This document shows, one piece after another, positions 54,310 to 62,154 of a stretch of 64,000 nt of DNA; position 1 is the stretch's first letter, and each line of letters starts with the position of its first letter. The notes below the pieces were generated by a model that saw only the letters and a program-made list of their open reading frames with translations, had not been told where the DNA came from and made no database searches. Source of the DNA: Sinimarinibacterium arenosum (GTDB lineage Bacteria > Pseudomonadota > Gammaproteobacteria > Nevskiales > Nevskiaceae); NCBI RefSeq assembly GCF_005047655.1, contig NZ_SUKF01000007.1, positions 282,250 through 346,249 on the forward strand, written 5' to 3'. The position numbers and the translations under genes were made by a program.

Positions 54310-55325
54310 GCGCCAACAGCACCGCCGGCACGCCTGCGGCAGGGGTGAGCATTTCGTTGGCCGAGCTGCGCGAGAATCAGCCGCGCTTCCAGGGCTTCGT
54401 TGGCGGGCATCGCGCCTGCGTCGGCTGCGGGCAGGCGCTGGCTGCGCGGCTCGTGACCGAAGCGGCCGGGCCGGACGTGGCGGTCGCCAATGCCACCGGC
54501 TGTCTGGAAGTGTTCAGCACCGCATGGCCGGACTCGGCGTGGCGCGTGCCGTGGCTGCATTCGCTGTTCGAGAACGCCGGCGCCATTGCTTCGGGCATGG
54601 AAGCGGCGTTCAAGGCGCGTGGTCAGAGCACCAAGGTGCTGGCCTTTGCCGGCGACGGCGGCACCTTCGACATCGGCTTCCAGTCGCTGTCCGGCATGAT
54701 CGAGCGCAACCACAATGTGCTCTACGTCTGCTACGACAACGAGGCCTACATGAACACCGGCGTGCAGCGTTCAAGCTCGACGCCGCACGCCGCCGCCACG
54801 ACCACCTCGCCCGCAGGGCGGGATCGCCTCGGCAAGCGGCACATGAAGAAGGACATCCTGCAGATCGTCGCCGCGCATCACATGCCGTACGCGGCCACGG
54901 CGTCGGTGGCGTATCCGTCAGACCTGCGCAAGAAAGTTCGACGCGCGATGGAGATCGAAGGCTCGACCTTCCTGCTGGTGCATTCGCCGTGTCCGCTGGG
55001 CTGGCGTCACGATGGCGCGAAAAGCATCGAAGTCGCGCGCCTCGCCGTGACCACCGGTCTGGTGCCGATCATCGAGCTGGAGCGCGGCGCGCTGACCGGC
55101 TCGATGCCGATCCGCGAACAGCGTCCGGTGATCGAGTACCTGCGCGCACAGGGGCGCTTCCAGCATCTGTTTGCGGATACCGCGGAAGCGCGCGAAGAGC
55201 TGGAACACATCCAGGCACTGGCGGACTACAACATCGAGCGTTACGGCTTGCGCGGCAGCGGGAACGATGCTCGCGACACCGAGGGCGCCGATACCGTCCG
55301 CCGTGGCGGAGTGCGCTGGGCATGA
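54306..55325 (+). CDS. 2-oxoacid:acceptor oxidoreductase, beta subunit
   Basis: A 339-residue beta subunit holding the thiamine diphosphate and an iron-sulfur site. The Cys-Val-Gly-Cys-Gly motif is near residue 38 and the ThDP motif is Gly-Asp-Gly-Gly-Thr-Phe-Asp-Ile-Gly, continuing to Tyr-Asp-Asn-Glu-Ala-Tyr-Met-Asn-Thr-Gly-Val-Gln-Arg-Ser. The catalytic cluster Cys in Asn-Ala-Thr-Gly-Cys is also seen, and a later Cys is in His-Ser-Pro-Cys-Pro-Leu-Gly. It overlaps the alpha gene by 4 bp. Together with the neighbours it resembles the Pad (phenylglyoxylate) and Kor (2-oxoglutarate) types of NAD(P)-linked 2-oxoacid oxidoreductases. Confidence 0.9.
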   Translation: MSANSTAGTPAAGVSISLAELRENQPRFQGFVGGHRACVGCGQALAARLVTEAAGPDVAVANATGCLEVFSTAWPDSAWRVPWLHSLFENAGAIASGMEAAFKARGQSTKVLAFAGDGGTFDIGFQSLSGMIERNHNVLYVCYDNEAYMNTGVQRSSSTPHAAATTTSPAGRDRLGKRHMKKDILQIVAAHHMPYAATASVAYPSDLRKKVRRAMEIEGSTFLLVHSPCPLGWRHDGAKSIEVARLAVTTGLVPIIELERGALTGSMPIREQRPVIEYLRAQGRFQHLFADTAEAREELEHIQALADYNIERYGLRGSGNDARDTEGADTVRRGGVRWA

Positions 55326-55353
55326 GCGCCGCAATGAATCAGGAGTCGAAGCG

Positions 55354-57036
55354 ATGAAGCAGTATCCGCGCGGCGGCATCGCAGAACCCGGCGCGAGTCT
55401 GGCGTATCACACCGGCAGCTGGCGCGTGCAGCGTCCCGTTCATGTGCATCAGGCGGCGCCGTGTCATCACGCTTGCCCGGCGGGCGAGGATGCGCAGGCC
55501 TATCTGGCGCTTGTCGAGCAGGGTGCGATGCAGGCCGCGTGGGAGGCGCTGGTCAGCGCCAATCCGTTGCCCGCCATCACCGGCCGCGTCTGCCCGCATC
55601 CCTGCGAGAGCGGCTGCAATCGCGGCCAATATGACGAGCCGGTATCGATCCACGGCATCGAGCGCGTGCTCGGCGACGAGGCGATCCGCAACAACTGGGC
55701 GTATCCAGTGTCGGCACCGGCGGCCGATGCGCCGACCGTGGCTGTCATCGGCGCCGGCCCTGCCGGGCTGAGCTGCGCGTGGCATCTGCTGCGTCGCGGG
55801 CTGCGCGTCGTCGTGTTCGAGTCCGAGACTGAACCCGGCGGCATCTGCGCCACCGCGATTCCCGAATACCGCTTGCCGGCCAAAGTGGTCTCGGCCGAAT
55901 GCGGGCGCTTGCTGGCGCTGGACGGCATCGAGTTCCAACCGGGGCAGCAGCTGGGGCGTGACGTCTCCCTGCATGATCTGAAGCAGCAGTACGCCGCCGT
56001 GTTCATCGGCGCCGGTGCGCAGCAGGCGCGGCCGTGGAATATCGACGGCGTGACGCCAGTGGATCTGCACGATGGTCTGGCGGTGCTGAAGGAATGGACC
56101 CGCGTCGGTCAGGTGCCGCCCGCCGCGCGGGTGGCGGTGATCGGCGGCGGCAACACCGCAGTCGATCTGTGCCGCGTGTTCAAGCGCGCGGGGGCGAGTC
56201 AGGTGATGCTGGTCACGCACAGCGGCATGCCGGGCCCCGGCGTGCCGGATGCGATGCGCGCGTTGCCGCGCGAGCTGGAGCAGGCACAGGAAGAGGGTGT
56301 CGAGATTCTGGCCCATCGCGGCGTGCGTCGGCTGGTGCTGCGTGGAGAGAAAGTCGCCGGGCTCGAAACCGTGCACATGAAGAAGCTGCCCGATGCCAAC
56401 GGCCGCTTGCGTCGCGTCGCGTTCGAAGGTACCGAGTCGCTGATCCATGTCGACATGGTGGTTCCGGCCACGGGCCAGGATGTCGACGGCACCGGCTTCG
56501 AGGAGCTGCTGAACGGACAGACCTATCTGTCCGCCAATGCGGAGGGCGCGACCGGCGCCGATCGCGTCTTTGCCGGGGGCGACGTGACCGGTCAGGCCGG
56601 CACCGTCGCGGCGGCGGTCGGGCAGGGGCGGCGCGCCGCTGCAGCCATTGCGCGTGCGCTCGGAAAAACCGCCGAGACTCCGCGGCGCAGCGAAGCCGTC
56701 GTCGCCTTCAGCGCGCTGAACACCGAATACTTCGAAGCCGGAAAGCGGCATCACGGCTCCAGCCTGCCGGTTGCGGAGCGCGGCATCGAGCGCGAAGTCG
56801 AACAGGGTCTCGGCCTCAGCGAAGCGAGAGCCGAAGCCGGCCGCTGCCTGTCCTGCGGTAATTGTCTGGCCTGCGACAACTGCTACACGTTGTGTCCGGA
56901 TACCGCGGTGCTGAAGACGCGGGCGGAAGCCGCTGACGGCAGCCACTACGTGTTCGACTACGAGTACTGCAAGGGCTGCGGTCTGTGCGCCAACGAGTGC
57001 CCGACCGGTTACATCCAGATGGTGCCGGAGCTCTGA
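55354..57036 (+). CDS. GltD-like FAD/NAD(P)-binding subunit fused to ferredoxin domains
   Basis: A 560-residue fusion. Residues about 30-110 bind Fe-S (Cys-His-His-Ala-Cys-Pro-Ala-Gly-Glu and Cys-Pro-His-Pro-Cys-Glu-x-x-Cys-Asn). The middle has two dinucleotide folds, FAD (Gly-Ala-Gly-Pro-Ala-Gly-Leu) and NAD(P) (Gly-Gly-Gly-Asn-Thr-Ala-Val-Asp), as in glutamate synthase small subunits. The end holds two 4Fe-4S motifs (Cys-Leu-x2-Cys-x3-Cys-x3-Cys variants, and Cys-x2-Cys-x2-Cys-x3-Cys-Pro). It would pass electrons from the 2-oxoacid oxidoreductase core to NAD(P). In phenylglyoxylate oxidoreductase these parts are separate genes (PadF, PadH), so this appears to be a fused form. Confidence 0.88.
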   Translation: MKQYPRGGIAEPGASLAYHTGSWRVQRPVHVHQAAPCHHACPAGEDAQAYLALVEQGAMQAAWEALVSANPLPAITGRVCPHPCESGCNRGQYDEPVSIHGIERVLGDEAIRNNWAYPVSAPAADAPTVAVIGAGPAGLSCAWHLLRRGLRVVVFESETEPGGICATAIPEYRLPAKVVSAECGRLLALDGIEFQPGQQLGRDVSLHDLKQQYAAVFIGAGAQQARPWNIDGVTPVDLHDGLAVLKEWTRVGQVPPAARVAVIGGGNTAVDLCRVFKRAGASQVMLVTHSGMPGPGVPDAMRALPRELEQAQEEGVEILAHRGVRRLVLRGEKVAGLETVHMKKLPDANGRLRRVAFEGTESLIHVDMVVPATGQDVDGTGFEELLNGQTYLSANAEGATGADRVFAGGDVTGQAGTVAAAVGQGRRAAAAIARALGKTAETPRRSEAVVAFSALNTEYFEAGKRHHGSSLPVAERGIEREVEQGLGLSEARAEAGRCLSCGNCLACDNCYTLCPDTAVLKTRAEAADGSHYVFDYEYCKGCGLCANECPTGYIQMVPEL

Positions 57037-57068
57037 GGTTCCGGCAGTCTCGGCGCGGGCGGCGTCGC

Positions 57069-57893
57069 CTACTTCGTGCGGTGTGACGCGCGTTCGGCGC
57101 GCTGCTGCAGACTCTTGCCCACCACCTGGAACAGGCGCCCGGTCCACTCGACTGTCGTGCCCGGCATCAATGCCGTCGCCGCATTCCACGACTGGCCGAA
57201 ACCGTTGGCCACGCGCAGCGGCTGCTTCGTGATCGCCTTGATGATCCAGCCGGCCGCGCGCTTCGGGCTCATCTGCGGCAGGTAGCGATAGATCTTGGTC
57301 GGCGCCGTCATCGCCGTCTTCACCAGCGGGAAGTTGATCACGCTGACGTGCACGCCGCTGCCGACCAGCTCCGCCGCCAGCGTGCGTGAAAAGCCTTCGA
57401 GCGCGGACTTGCTGGCGACATAGGCGGCAAAGTTCGGCGTCGGCATCAGCACCGACATGCTGGACACATTGACGATATGGCCGCTGCCACGTTCCAGCAT
57501 GCCCGGCAGCAGGCGCAGCGTCAGCCGCACCGCCGCGTAGTAGTTCAGCTCCATCGTGCGCTCGAAGTCGTGCATGCGGTCCAGCGACTCGCGCACCGGC
57601 CGGCGGATCGAGCGCCCGGCGTTGTTCACCAGCACGTCGATCTGCGCATGCTCGGCCAGGATCGCGCTCGCGCAGTCCTCGACTGCCTTCGCCTTCGACA
57701 GATCGGCCGGATAGATCCACACCTCGGCGCCCATCTCCGTCGCCAGCTGCTGCACGCGCTCCAGCTCGTCGCGGCGGCGTGCCACCAGGCACAAGCGCGC
57801 GCCGGCCTGCGCCAGCTCCAGAGCGGTGGCTTCGCCGATGCCGCTGGATGCGCCGGTGATGACGATGGTCTTGCCGCGGATGGTCTGTGCCAT
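57069..57893 (-). CDS. Short-chain dehydrogenase/reductase
   Basis: A 274-residue classical SDR with Thr-Gly-Ala-Ser-Ser-Gly-Ile-Gly, Asn-Asn-Ala-Gly, Asn-Val-Ser-Ser-Met-Ser and Tyr-Val-Ala-Ser-Lys. Arg residues after the second strand suggest NADP(H). A C-terminal Leu-Met-Pro-Gly-Thr-Thr-Val-Glu-Trp-Thr segment is atypical for the core. Start ATG 57893 has AGGAG 7 bases upstream. It is convergent with the oxidoreductase operon and divergent from the SulP gene. The substrate is unknown. Confidence 0.86.
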   Translation of the reverse strand: MAQTIRGKTIVITGASSGIGEATALELAQAGARLCLVARRRDELERVQQLATEMGAEVWIYPADLSKAKAVEDCASAILAEHAQIDVLVNNAGRSIRRPVRESLDRMHDFERTMELNYYAAVRLTLRLLPGMLERGSGHIVNVSSMSVLMPTPNFAAYVASKSALEGFSRTLAAELVGSGVHVSVINFPLVKTAMTAPTKIYRYLPQMSPKRAAGWIIKAITKQPLRVANGFGQSWNAATALMPGTTVEWTGRLFQVVGKSLQQRAERASHRTK

Positions 57894-58236
57894 CGGTACT
57901 CCTCGTGATGTTCTGTTTGTATGCCCGGATAGTCGCCGCATTGTGCACGTCGCGCCTTGGCCGGCATGGCGCACGCTGGCGGCGGCGCAGTCAGCGGCCT
58001 GCGTCCGCGGTGGACGTGACGGGATGCATCCGGGACAATGTTGCATCGCAGCAAAGTGATGCCCGCAAGACGCGGGCGCTTCGCCGGCGCCGCCATGGCC
58101 CGTTTCGGTGGGCGCAGGCTGCGCGGTTCGCTGCGCCGTCGCCCGATGCCGGGCGGTCACCGTTCACATCCCGTCCTGTCGCCGCAGCCGCGTGCGCCGC
58201 GGAGGGCTGCGTTTTTCTTTGATTCCGGAGTGCGCC
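57894..58236. other. 343-bp divergent intergenic region with no recognised gene
   Basis: The gap lies between the SDR and SulP starts, on opposite strands, and must carry both promoters. I see a palindrome GGATGCATCC at 58021-58030 and a small GCCCGC-AAGAC-GCGGGC hairpin at about 58063-58079. Neither promoter, operator nor RNA gene could be assigned with confidence. Short open frames in it lack any coding signature. Confidence 0.45.
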
Positions 58237-59757
58237 GTGTTCAAGCTGTCCCCGCAAGACCTCAAGACCAACCTGCTCAGCGGCCTCACCGTGGCGCTGG
58301 CGATGGTGCCGGAGGCGATCGCCTTCGCGCTGGTGGCGCAGGTCTCGCCGTTGACCGGCCTGTACGCCGCGTTCCTGGTGTCGCTGATCACCTCGGCATT
58401 CGGTGGCCGCCCCGGCATGATCTCCGGCGCCGCCGGCTCGCTGGCGGTGGTGATGGTCGCGCTGGTGGTCGAGCACGGTGTCGAATACCTGTTCGCCGCG
58501 GTGGTGCTGATGGGGCTGCTGCAACTGCTGTTCGCGGCGCTGCGCCTCGGCAAGTTCATCCGCATGGTGCCGCACCCGGTGATGCTCGGCTTCGTTAACG
58601 GTTTGGCGATCGTGATCGCGCTGGCGCAGTTCGAGCACTTCAAGGTCGTCGATGTCGACGGCAACAAGCACTGGCTCGCTGGCATCGCGCTGTACGGCAT
58701 GATCGGCCTCACCGCGCTGACAATGCTGGTGATCTACCTGTTCCCCAAGCTGACCAAGGCGGTGCCGGCCACGCTGGTGGCAATCGTCGCGGTCTCGCTG
58801 CTGACCCTGGGGCTGGATATCGAAACCCGCACCGTTGGCGATCTGGCCTCGATCAAGGGCGGCCTGCCGGCATTCCATCTGCCTCAGGTGCCGCTGTCGC
58901 TGGAGACGCTGCGCATCGTCTTGCCGTATTCGCTGATTCTGGCCGCGATCGGTCTGATCGAGTCGCTGCTGACGCTGAACCTGATCGACGACATGAGCGA
59001 TACGCGCGGGCGGCCGAATCGCGAATGCGCGGCGCAGGGTGCGGCCAATGTCGTCACCGGCGTGTTCGGCGGCATGGGCGGCTGCGCGATGATCGGCCAG
59101 AGCATGATCAACGTGAACAACGGCGCATTGCATCGGCTGTCCGGCATCGCCACCGCGCTGTTCCTGCTGTCGTTCATCCTGTTCGGCTCGGCGATGATCG
59201 AACGCATTCCGCTGGCGGCATTGATCGGCGTGATGTTCGTCGTCTCTGAAAAGACCTTCGAGTGGGGCAGCTTCCGCCTGTTCGGCAAGGTGCCGCGCAT
59301 GGACGTGTTCGTCGGCCTGCTGGTGGCCGGCGTCACCGTCGCGGCGGATCTGGCGATCGCCGTATTCGTCGGCGTGATCGTCTCCGCGCTCGCGTTCGCC
59401 TGGGAGCACGCCAAGCATGTGCGCGTGACCGCAACGCAGACGCCGGACGGCCGCAAGCAGTATCAGGTGGAAGGCACGCTGTTCTTCGCATCCGCCGCCG
59501 AGTTCCAGCAGCAGTTCGTGCCGGCCGAGGATGCCGACGAGGTCGAGATCGACTTCGGACGCGCGCGCCTGATGGATCATTCCGCGATCGAAGCCGTCAA
59601 CGCGCTGGCCGAACGTTACCAGCGCGCCGGCAAGCAGCTGAAGCTGCGCCACCTCAGCCCGGATTGCCTGGAGCTGCTGGACAAGGCGCGCAACATGATC
59701 GAAGTGAACTACCGCGAAGATCCGCACTACCACGTCGCCGACGACAAGCTCGCCTGA
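58237..59757 (+). CDS. SulP-family anion transporter with STAS domain
   Basis: A 506-residue inner-membrane transporter. Eleven or so hydrophobic helices carry the SulP landmarks (Gly-Leu-Thr-Val-Ala-Leu-Ala-Met-Val-Pro-Glu-Ala-Ile-Ala, Gly-Ala-Ala-Gly-Ser, Asn-Gly-Leu-Ala-Ile and Gly-Gly-Met-Gly-Gly-Cys-Ala). A C-terminal STAS domain occupies residues about 405-500 (Val-Glu-Gly-Thr-Leu-Phe-Phe-Ala-Ser-Ala and Arg-Leu-Met-Asp-His-Ser-Ala-Ile-Glu-Ala). Substrate is probably bicarbonate, sulfate or a dicarboxylate; the sequence does not decide. GTG 58237 is chosen because GGAG lies 6 bases upstream. It is probably a single gene. Confidence 0.9.
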   Translation: MFKLSPQDLKTNLLSGLTVALAMVPEAIAFALVAQVSPLTGLYAAFLVSLITSAFGGRPGMISGAAGSLAVVMVALVVEHGVEYLFAAVVLMGLLQLLFAALRLGKFIRMVPHPVMLGFVNGLAIVIALAQFEHFKVVDVDGNKHWLAGIALYGMIGLTALTMLVIYLFPKLTKAVPATLVAIVAVSLLTLGLDIETRTVGDLASIKGGLPAFHLPQVPLSLETLRIVLPYSLILAAIGLIESLLTLNLIDDMSDTRGRPNRECAAQGAANVVTGVFGGMGGCAMIGQSMINVNNGALHRLSGIATALFLLSFILFGSAMIERIPLAALIGVMFVVSEKTFEWGSFRLFGKVPRMDVFVGLLVAGVTVAADLAIAVFVGVIVSALAFAWEHAKHVRVTATQTPDGRKQYQVEGTLFFASAAEFQQQFVPAEDADEVEIDFGRARLMDHSAIEAVNALAERYQRAGKQLKLRHLSPDCLELLDKARNMIEVNYREDPHYHVADDKLA

Positions 59758-59843
59758 ACGCGGTGTTGAAGTGCCGGCGTCGCTGTGCTGGCCGAGCGCA
59801 CCCATCACGCGCAGACTAGGCCCCATAACAACGGGGGCATGAC

Positions 59844-60860
59844 ATGCAGCAGATCTACATCACCGGCGCGGGTGGTCTCGACAAGCTGGAGCTGAGGCAG
59901 GCGCCGGACCCGACGCCGGGGCCGGACACACTGCGCGTGCGGGTGCACGCCAGTGGCGTCAACTTTGCCGACATCATGGCGCGCCAGGGTCTGTATCCGG
60001 ACGCGCCGAAAACGCCCTGCGTCGTCGGTTATGAAGTCTCCGGCGTGGTCGATGCGGTGGGGGACGGTGTCGACACCAGCTGGGTCGGCAAGCCCGTGTT
60101 CGGGCTTACGCGTTTCGGCGGCTATGCCGACACCGTGATCATGCCGATCAAGCAGGTGTTCGAGAAACCCGAATCCCTCAGTCACGCGCAGGCCGCGGCG
60201 ATCCCGGTGAACTACCTCACCGCGTGGCAGTTGCTGGTCGTCGTCGGCGCGCTGACCGCGGACGAATCGGTGCTGATCCACAACGTCGGCGGCGGCGTCG
60301 GTCTGGCCGCGATCGACATCGCACGGCATGTCGGCGCAACCATCTATGGCACCGCCAGCAGCGGCAAGCATGCCTTCCTCAAGGATCGTGGCCTGCACCA
60401 CGCCATCGACTACACCCGTGGCGACTGGATGCCGGAGCTGATGCGGCTGACGCAGGATCGCGGTGTCGAGCTGATCACCGATCCGCTGGGCGGCAGTCAC
60501 TGGAAGAAGAGCTACAAGGCCCTGCGCGCCACCGGCCGCCTCGGCATGTTCGGTATTTCCACCGCCACCGAATCCGGGCTGTTCGGTCCGCTCAAGTTAT
60601 TGAAGATCGTCTTCGGCTTGCCGCTGTACACGCCGCTGGGCCTGATGGATCAGAACCGCGGCGTGTTCGGCGTCAACATGGGCCACCTGTGGCACGAGGT
60701 CGACAAGATCCGCACCTGGATGGAAACGCTGCTTCTGGGCGTGGAGCAGGGCTGGGTGCGGCCGCACGTCGACAAAACCTTTGCGCTGGCCGACGTCGGT
60801 CAGGCCCATGCGTACATCGAGGCACGCAAGAACATCGGCAAGGTGGTGCTGACGGTGTGA
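59844..60860 (+). CDS. VAT1-like zinc-independent quinone oxidoreductase (MDR family)
   Basis: A 338-residue medium-chain reductase of the VAT1-like group. It has Gly-Val-Asn-Phe-Ala-Asp-Ile-Met-Ala-Arg-Gln-Gly-Leu-Tyr-Pro, Gly-Tyr-Glu-Val-Ser-Gly-Val-Val, and the NADPH-binding His-Asn-Val-Gly-Gly-Gly-Val-Gly-Leu-Ala-Ala. The long Leu-Leu-Lys-Ile-Val-Phe-Gly-Leu-Pro-Leu-Tyr-Thr-Pro segment and Asn-Arg-Gly-Val-Phe-Gly-Val-Asn are subgroup marks. There are no catalytic or structural zinc cysteines. It probably reduces quinones or enals; the natural substrate is unknown. Gap to the SulP stop is 86 bp. Confidence 0.88.
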   Translation: MQQIYITGAGGLDKLELRQAPDPTPGPDTLRVRVHASGVNFADIMARQGLYPDAPKTPCVVGYEVSGVVDAVGDGVDTSWVGKPVFGLTRFGGYADTVIMPIKQVFEKPESLSHAQAAAIPVNYLTAWQLLVVVGALTADESVLIHNVGGGVGLAAIDIARHVGATIYGTASSGKHAFLKDRGLHHAIDYTRGDWMPELMRLTQDRGVELITDPLGGSHWKKSYKALRATGRLGMFGISTATESGLFGPLKLLKIVFGLPLYTPLGLMDQNRGVFGVNMGHLWHEVDKIRTWMETLLLGVEQGWVRPHVDKTFALADVGQAHAYIEARKNIGKVVLTV

Positions 60861-60910
60861 TGCGGGTGGGGCAGGCGCGCCACCTCACTTTCTGGAATCC
60901 ATCGCTTCCG

Positions 60911-61028
60911 GTTCATGTCGAGTAGTCACGCAAGGCGTGGCGTATCGAGACACCGCACTGATCTGAGCGTTCTTGCCTTCAAGCTTGGCGCACCACCTCG
61001 ATACGCTGCGCTACTCGGTGCGAACGGG
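60911..61028. repeat. Composite REP repeat, copy 1 (two inverted REP units)
   Basis: The left unit runs from GTTCATGTCGAGTAG to CGTATCGAGACAC (60911-60953), with GTAG followed by a CACGC-AAG-GCGTG hairpin. A ~40-bp spacer (ending near CAAGCTTGG) leads to the right unit in inverse orientation, CACCTCGATACG-ctg-CGCTACTCGGTGCGAAC (60994-61028). The stem sequence differs from copies 2-5, yet still pairs. Confidence 0.85.
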
Positions 61029-61110
61029 CAGTGAAGTGAGGGAGGACAGATCAGGCGCACTTTCGCATTCGCGGAATTCATCACCACCCGTGTGAAATTC
61101 ATCGATCCCC

Positions 61111-61226
61111 GTTCATGTCGAGTAGGCGCCGCGGCGCCGTATCGAGACACCGCACTGATCGGAGCGTTCTTGCTTTCAAGCTTGGGCGCACCACCTCGAT
61201 ACGCTGCGCTACTCGGTGCGAACGGG
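61111..61226. repeat. Composite REP repeat, copy 2
   Basis: Left unit 61111-61150, with GTAG preceding a GGCGCC-GC-GGCGCC palindrome and then GTATCGAGACAC. The spacer (GCACTGATCGGAGCG...CAAGCTTGGG) is nearly identical to copy 1. The inverse right unit lies at 61191-61226. Confidence 0.88.
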
Positions 61227-61286
61227 CGGTGAAGTGGGTGAGTGAGATTAGCCGCACCTTTGCGTCTGTCGAATTCACCACCACCC

Positions 61287-61326
61287 GTTCATGTCGAGTA
61301 GGCGCCCTGGCGCCGTATCGAGACAC
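61287..61326 (+). repeat. Solitary left REP unit, copy 3
   Basis: GTTCATGTCGAGTAG, GGCGCC-CT-GGCGCC, then GTATCGAGACAC at 61287-61326, preceded by GAATTCACCACCACCC. No inverse partner follows. It lies 63 bp from the slipin gene stop. Confidence 0.85.
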
Positions 61327-61388
61327 AGCACCGAGCCTCAGCCCAGAACGCAACGAAACCCAGCGCATCCCCCTCGAACCGCAGTGAA

Positions 61389-62141
61389 TCAGTCGGCGTT
61401 GAGCTTCTTCAACAGCGGCGCGATCAGATCCATCGGCAGCGGAAACACGATCGTTGAATTCTTGTCGCCGGCGATATCGATCAGGGTCTGCATGTAGCGC
61501 AGCTGCATTGCCTGCGGTTCCTTGGACAGCTCCGCCGCCGCTTCACGCAGCTTCACAGCGGCTTGCTGCTCGCCTTCGGCGTGAATGATCTTGGCGCGGC
61601 GTACACGTTCGGCTTCGGCCTGGCGTGCAATCGCGCGGATCATGCTTTCGTCGATGTCGACGTGCTTGATCTCGACCGTGCTGATCTTGATGCCCCAGGC
61701 GTCGGTGGCCTTGTCGAGGATCGTCTGCAGATCGCGGTTGAGTGCGTCGCGTTCGGTCAGCATGTCGTCCAGCTCGTGCTGGCCGAGCACCGAGCGCAAG
61801 GTGGTCTGTGCGAGCTGGCTGGTCGCGTCGTAGTACTGCGCCACCTGCAGCATCGCCTTGGAGGGGTCGATCACGCGGAAGTACAGCACCGCGTTGACCT
61901 TGACCGACACGTTGTCGCGCGAGATCACATCCTGTGGCGGCACGTCCATGACGATCGTGCGCAGATCGACCCGCAGCATCTTCTGAACCACCGGGACCAC
62001 GTAGATCAGCCCCGGGCCCTTGGTGCCGGTGTAGTGCCCGAACGTGAGAACCACGCCGCGTTCGTATTCGTTCAATACCTTCACGCCAGCGAGGATCAGC
62101 GCCATCACCATCGTGATGATTATTCCTGTGAGTCCGAGCAT
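61389..62141 (-). CDS. Slipin/SPFH-family stomatin-like membrane protein
   Basis: A 250-residue SPFH protein with one N-terminal membrane segment (residues 3-22) and the prohibitin-like body: Asn-Glu-Tyr-Glu-Arg-Gly-Val-Val-Leu-Thr-Phe-Gly, Val-Pro-Pro-Gln-Asp-Val-Ile-Ser-Arg-Asp-Asn-Val and Arg-Gln-Ala-Glu-Ala-Glu-Arg-Val-Arg-Arg-Ala-Lys-Ile-Ile-His-Ala-Glu-Gly-Glu. ATG 62141 has AAGGAG 7 bases upstream. The NfeD-type protease gene precedes it by 13 bp, so the two are one operon. In Pyrococcus the NfeD partner cleaves the stomatin near its C-terminus. It likely organises a membrane microdomain with the protease. Confidence 0.92.
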   Translation of the reverse strand: MLGLTGIIITMVMALILAGVKVLNEYERGVVLTFGHYTGTKGPGLIYVVPVVQKMLRVDLRTIVMDVPPQDVISRDNVSVKVNAVLYFRVIDPSKAMLQVAQYYDATSQLAQTTLRSVLGQHELDDMLTERDALNRDLQTILDKATDAWGIKISTVEIKHVDIDESMIRAIARQAEAERVRRAKIIHAEGEQQAAVKLREAAAELSKEPQAMQLRYMQTLIDIAGDKNSTIVFPLPMDLIAPLLKKLNAD

Positions 62142-62154
62142 GCGGTCACTCCTT

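Noticed and set aside
55339..57948. Minus-strand open frame (869 codons) across the oxidoreductase fusion and SDR
   Set aside because: It spans two genuine genes on different frames and strands, with no recognisable domain. It is explained by codon bias.
57991..59826. Minus-strand open frame (611 codons) opposite the SulP gene
   Set aside because: It is very rich in Arg, His, Asp and Gln, typical of the antisense of a membrane protein gene; the plus strand encodes a clear SulP protein.
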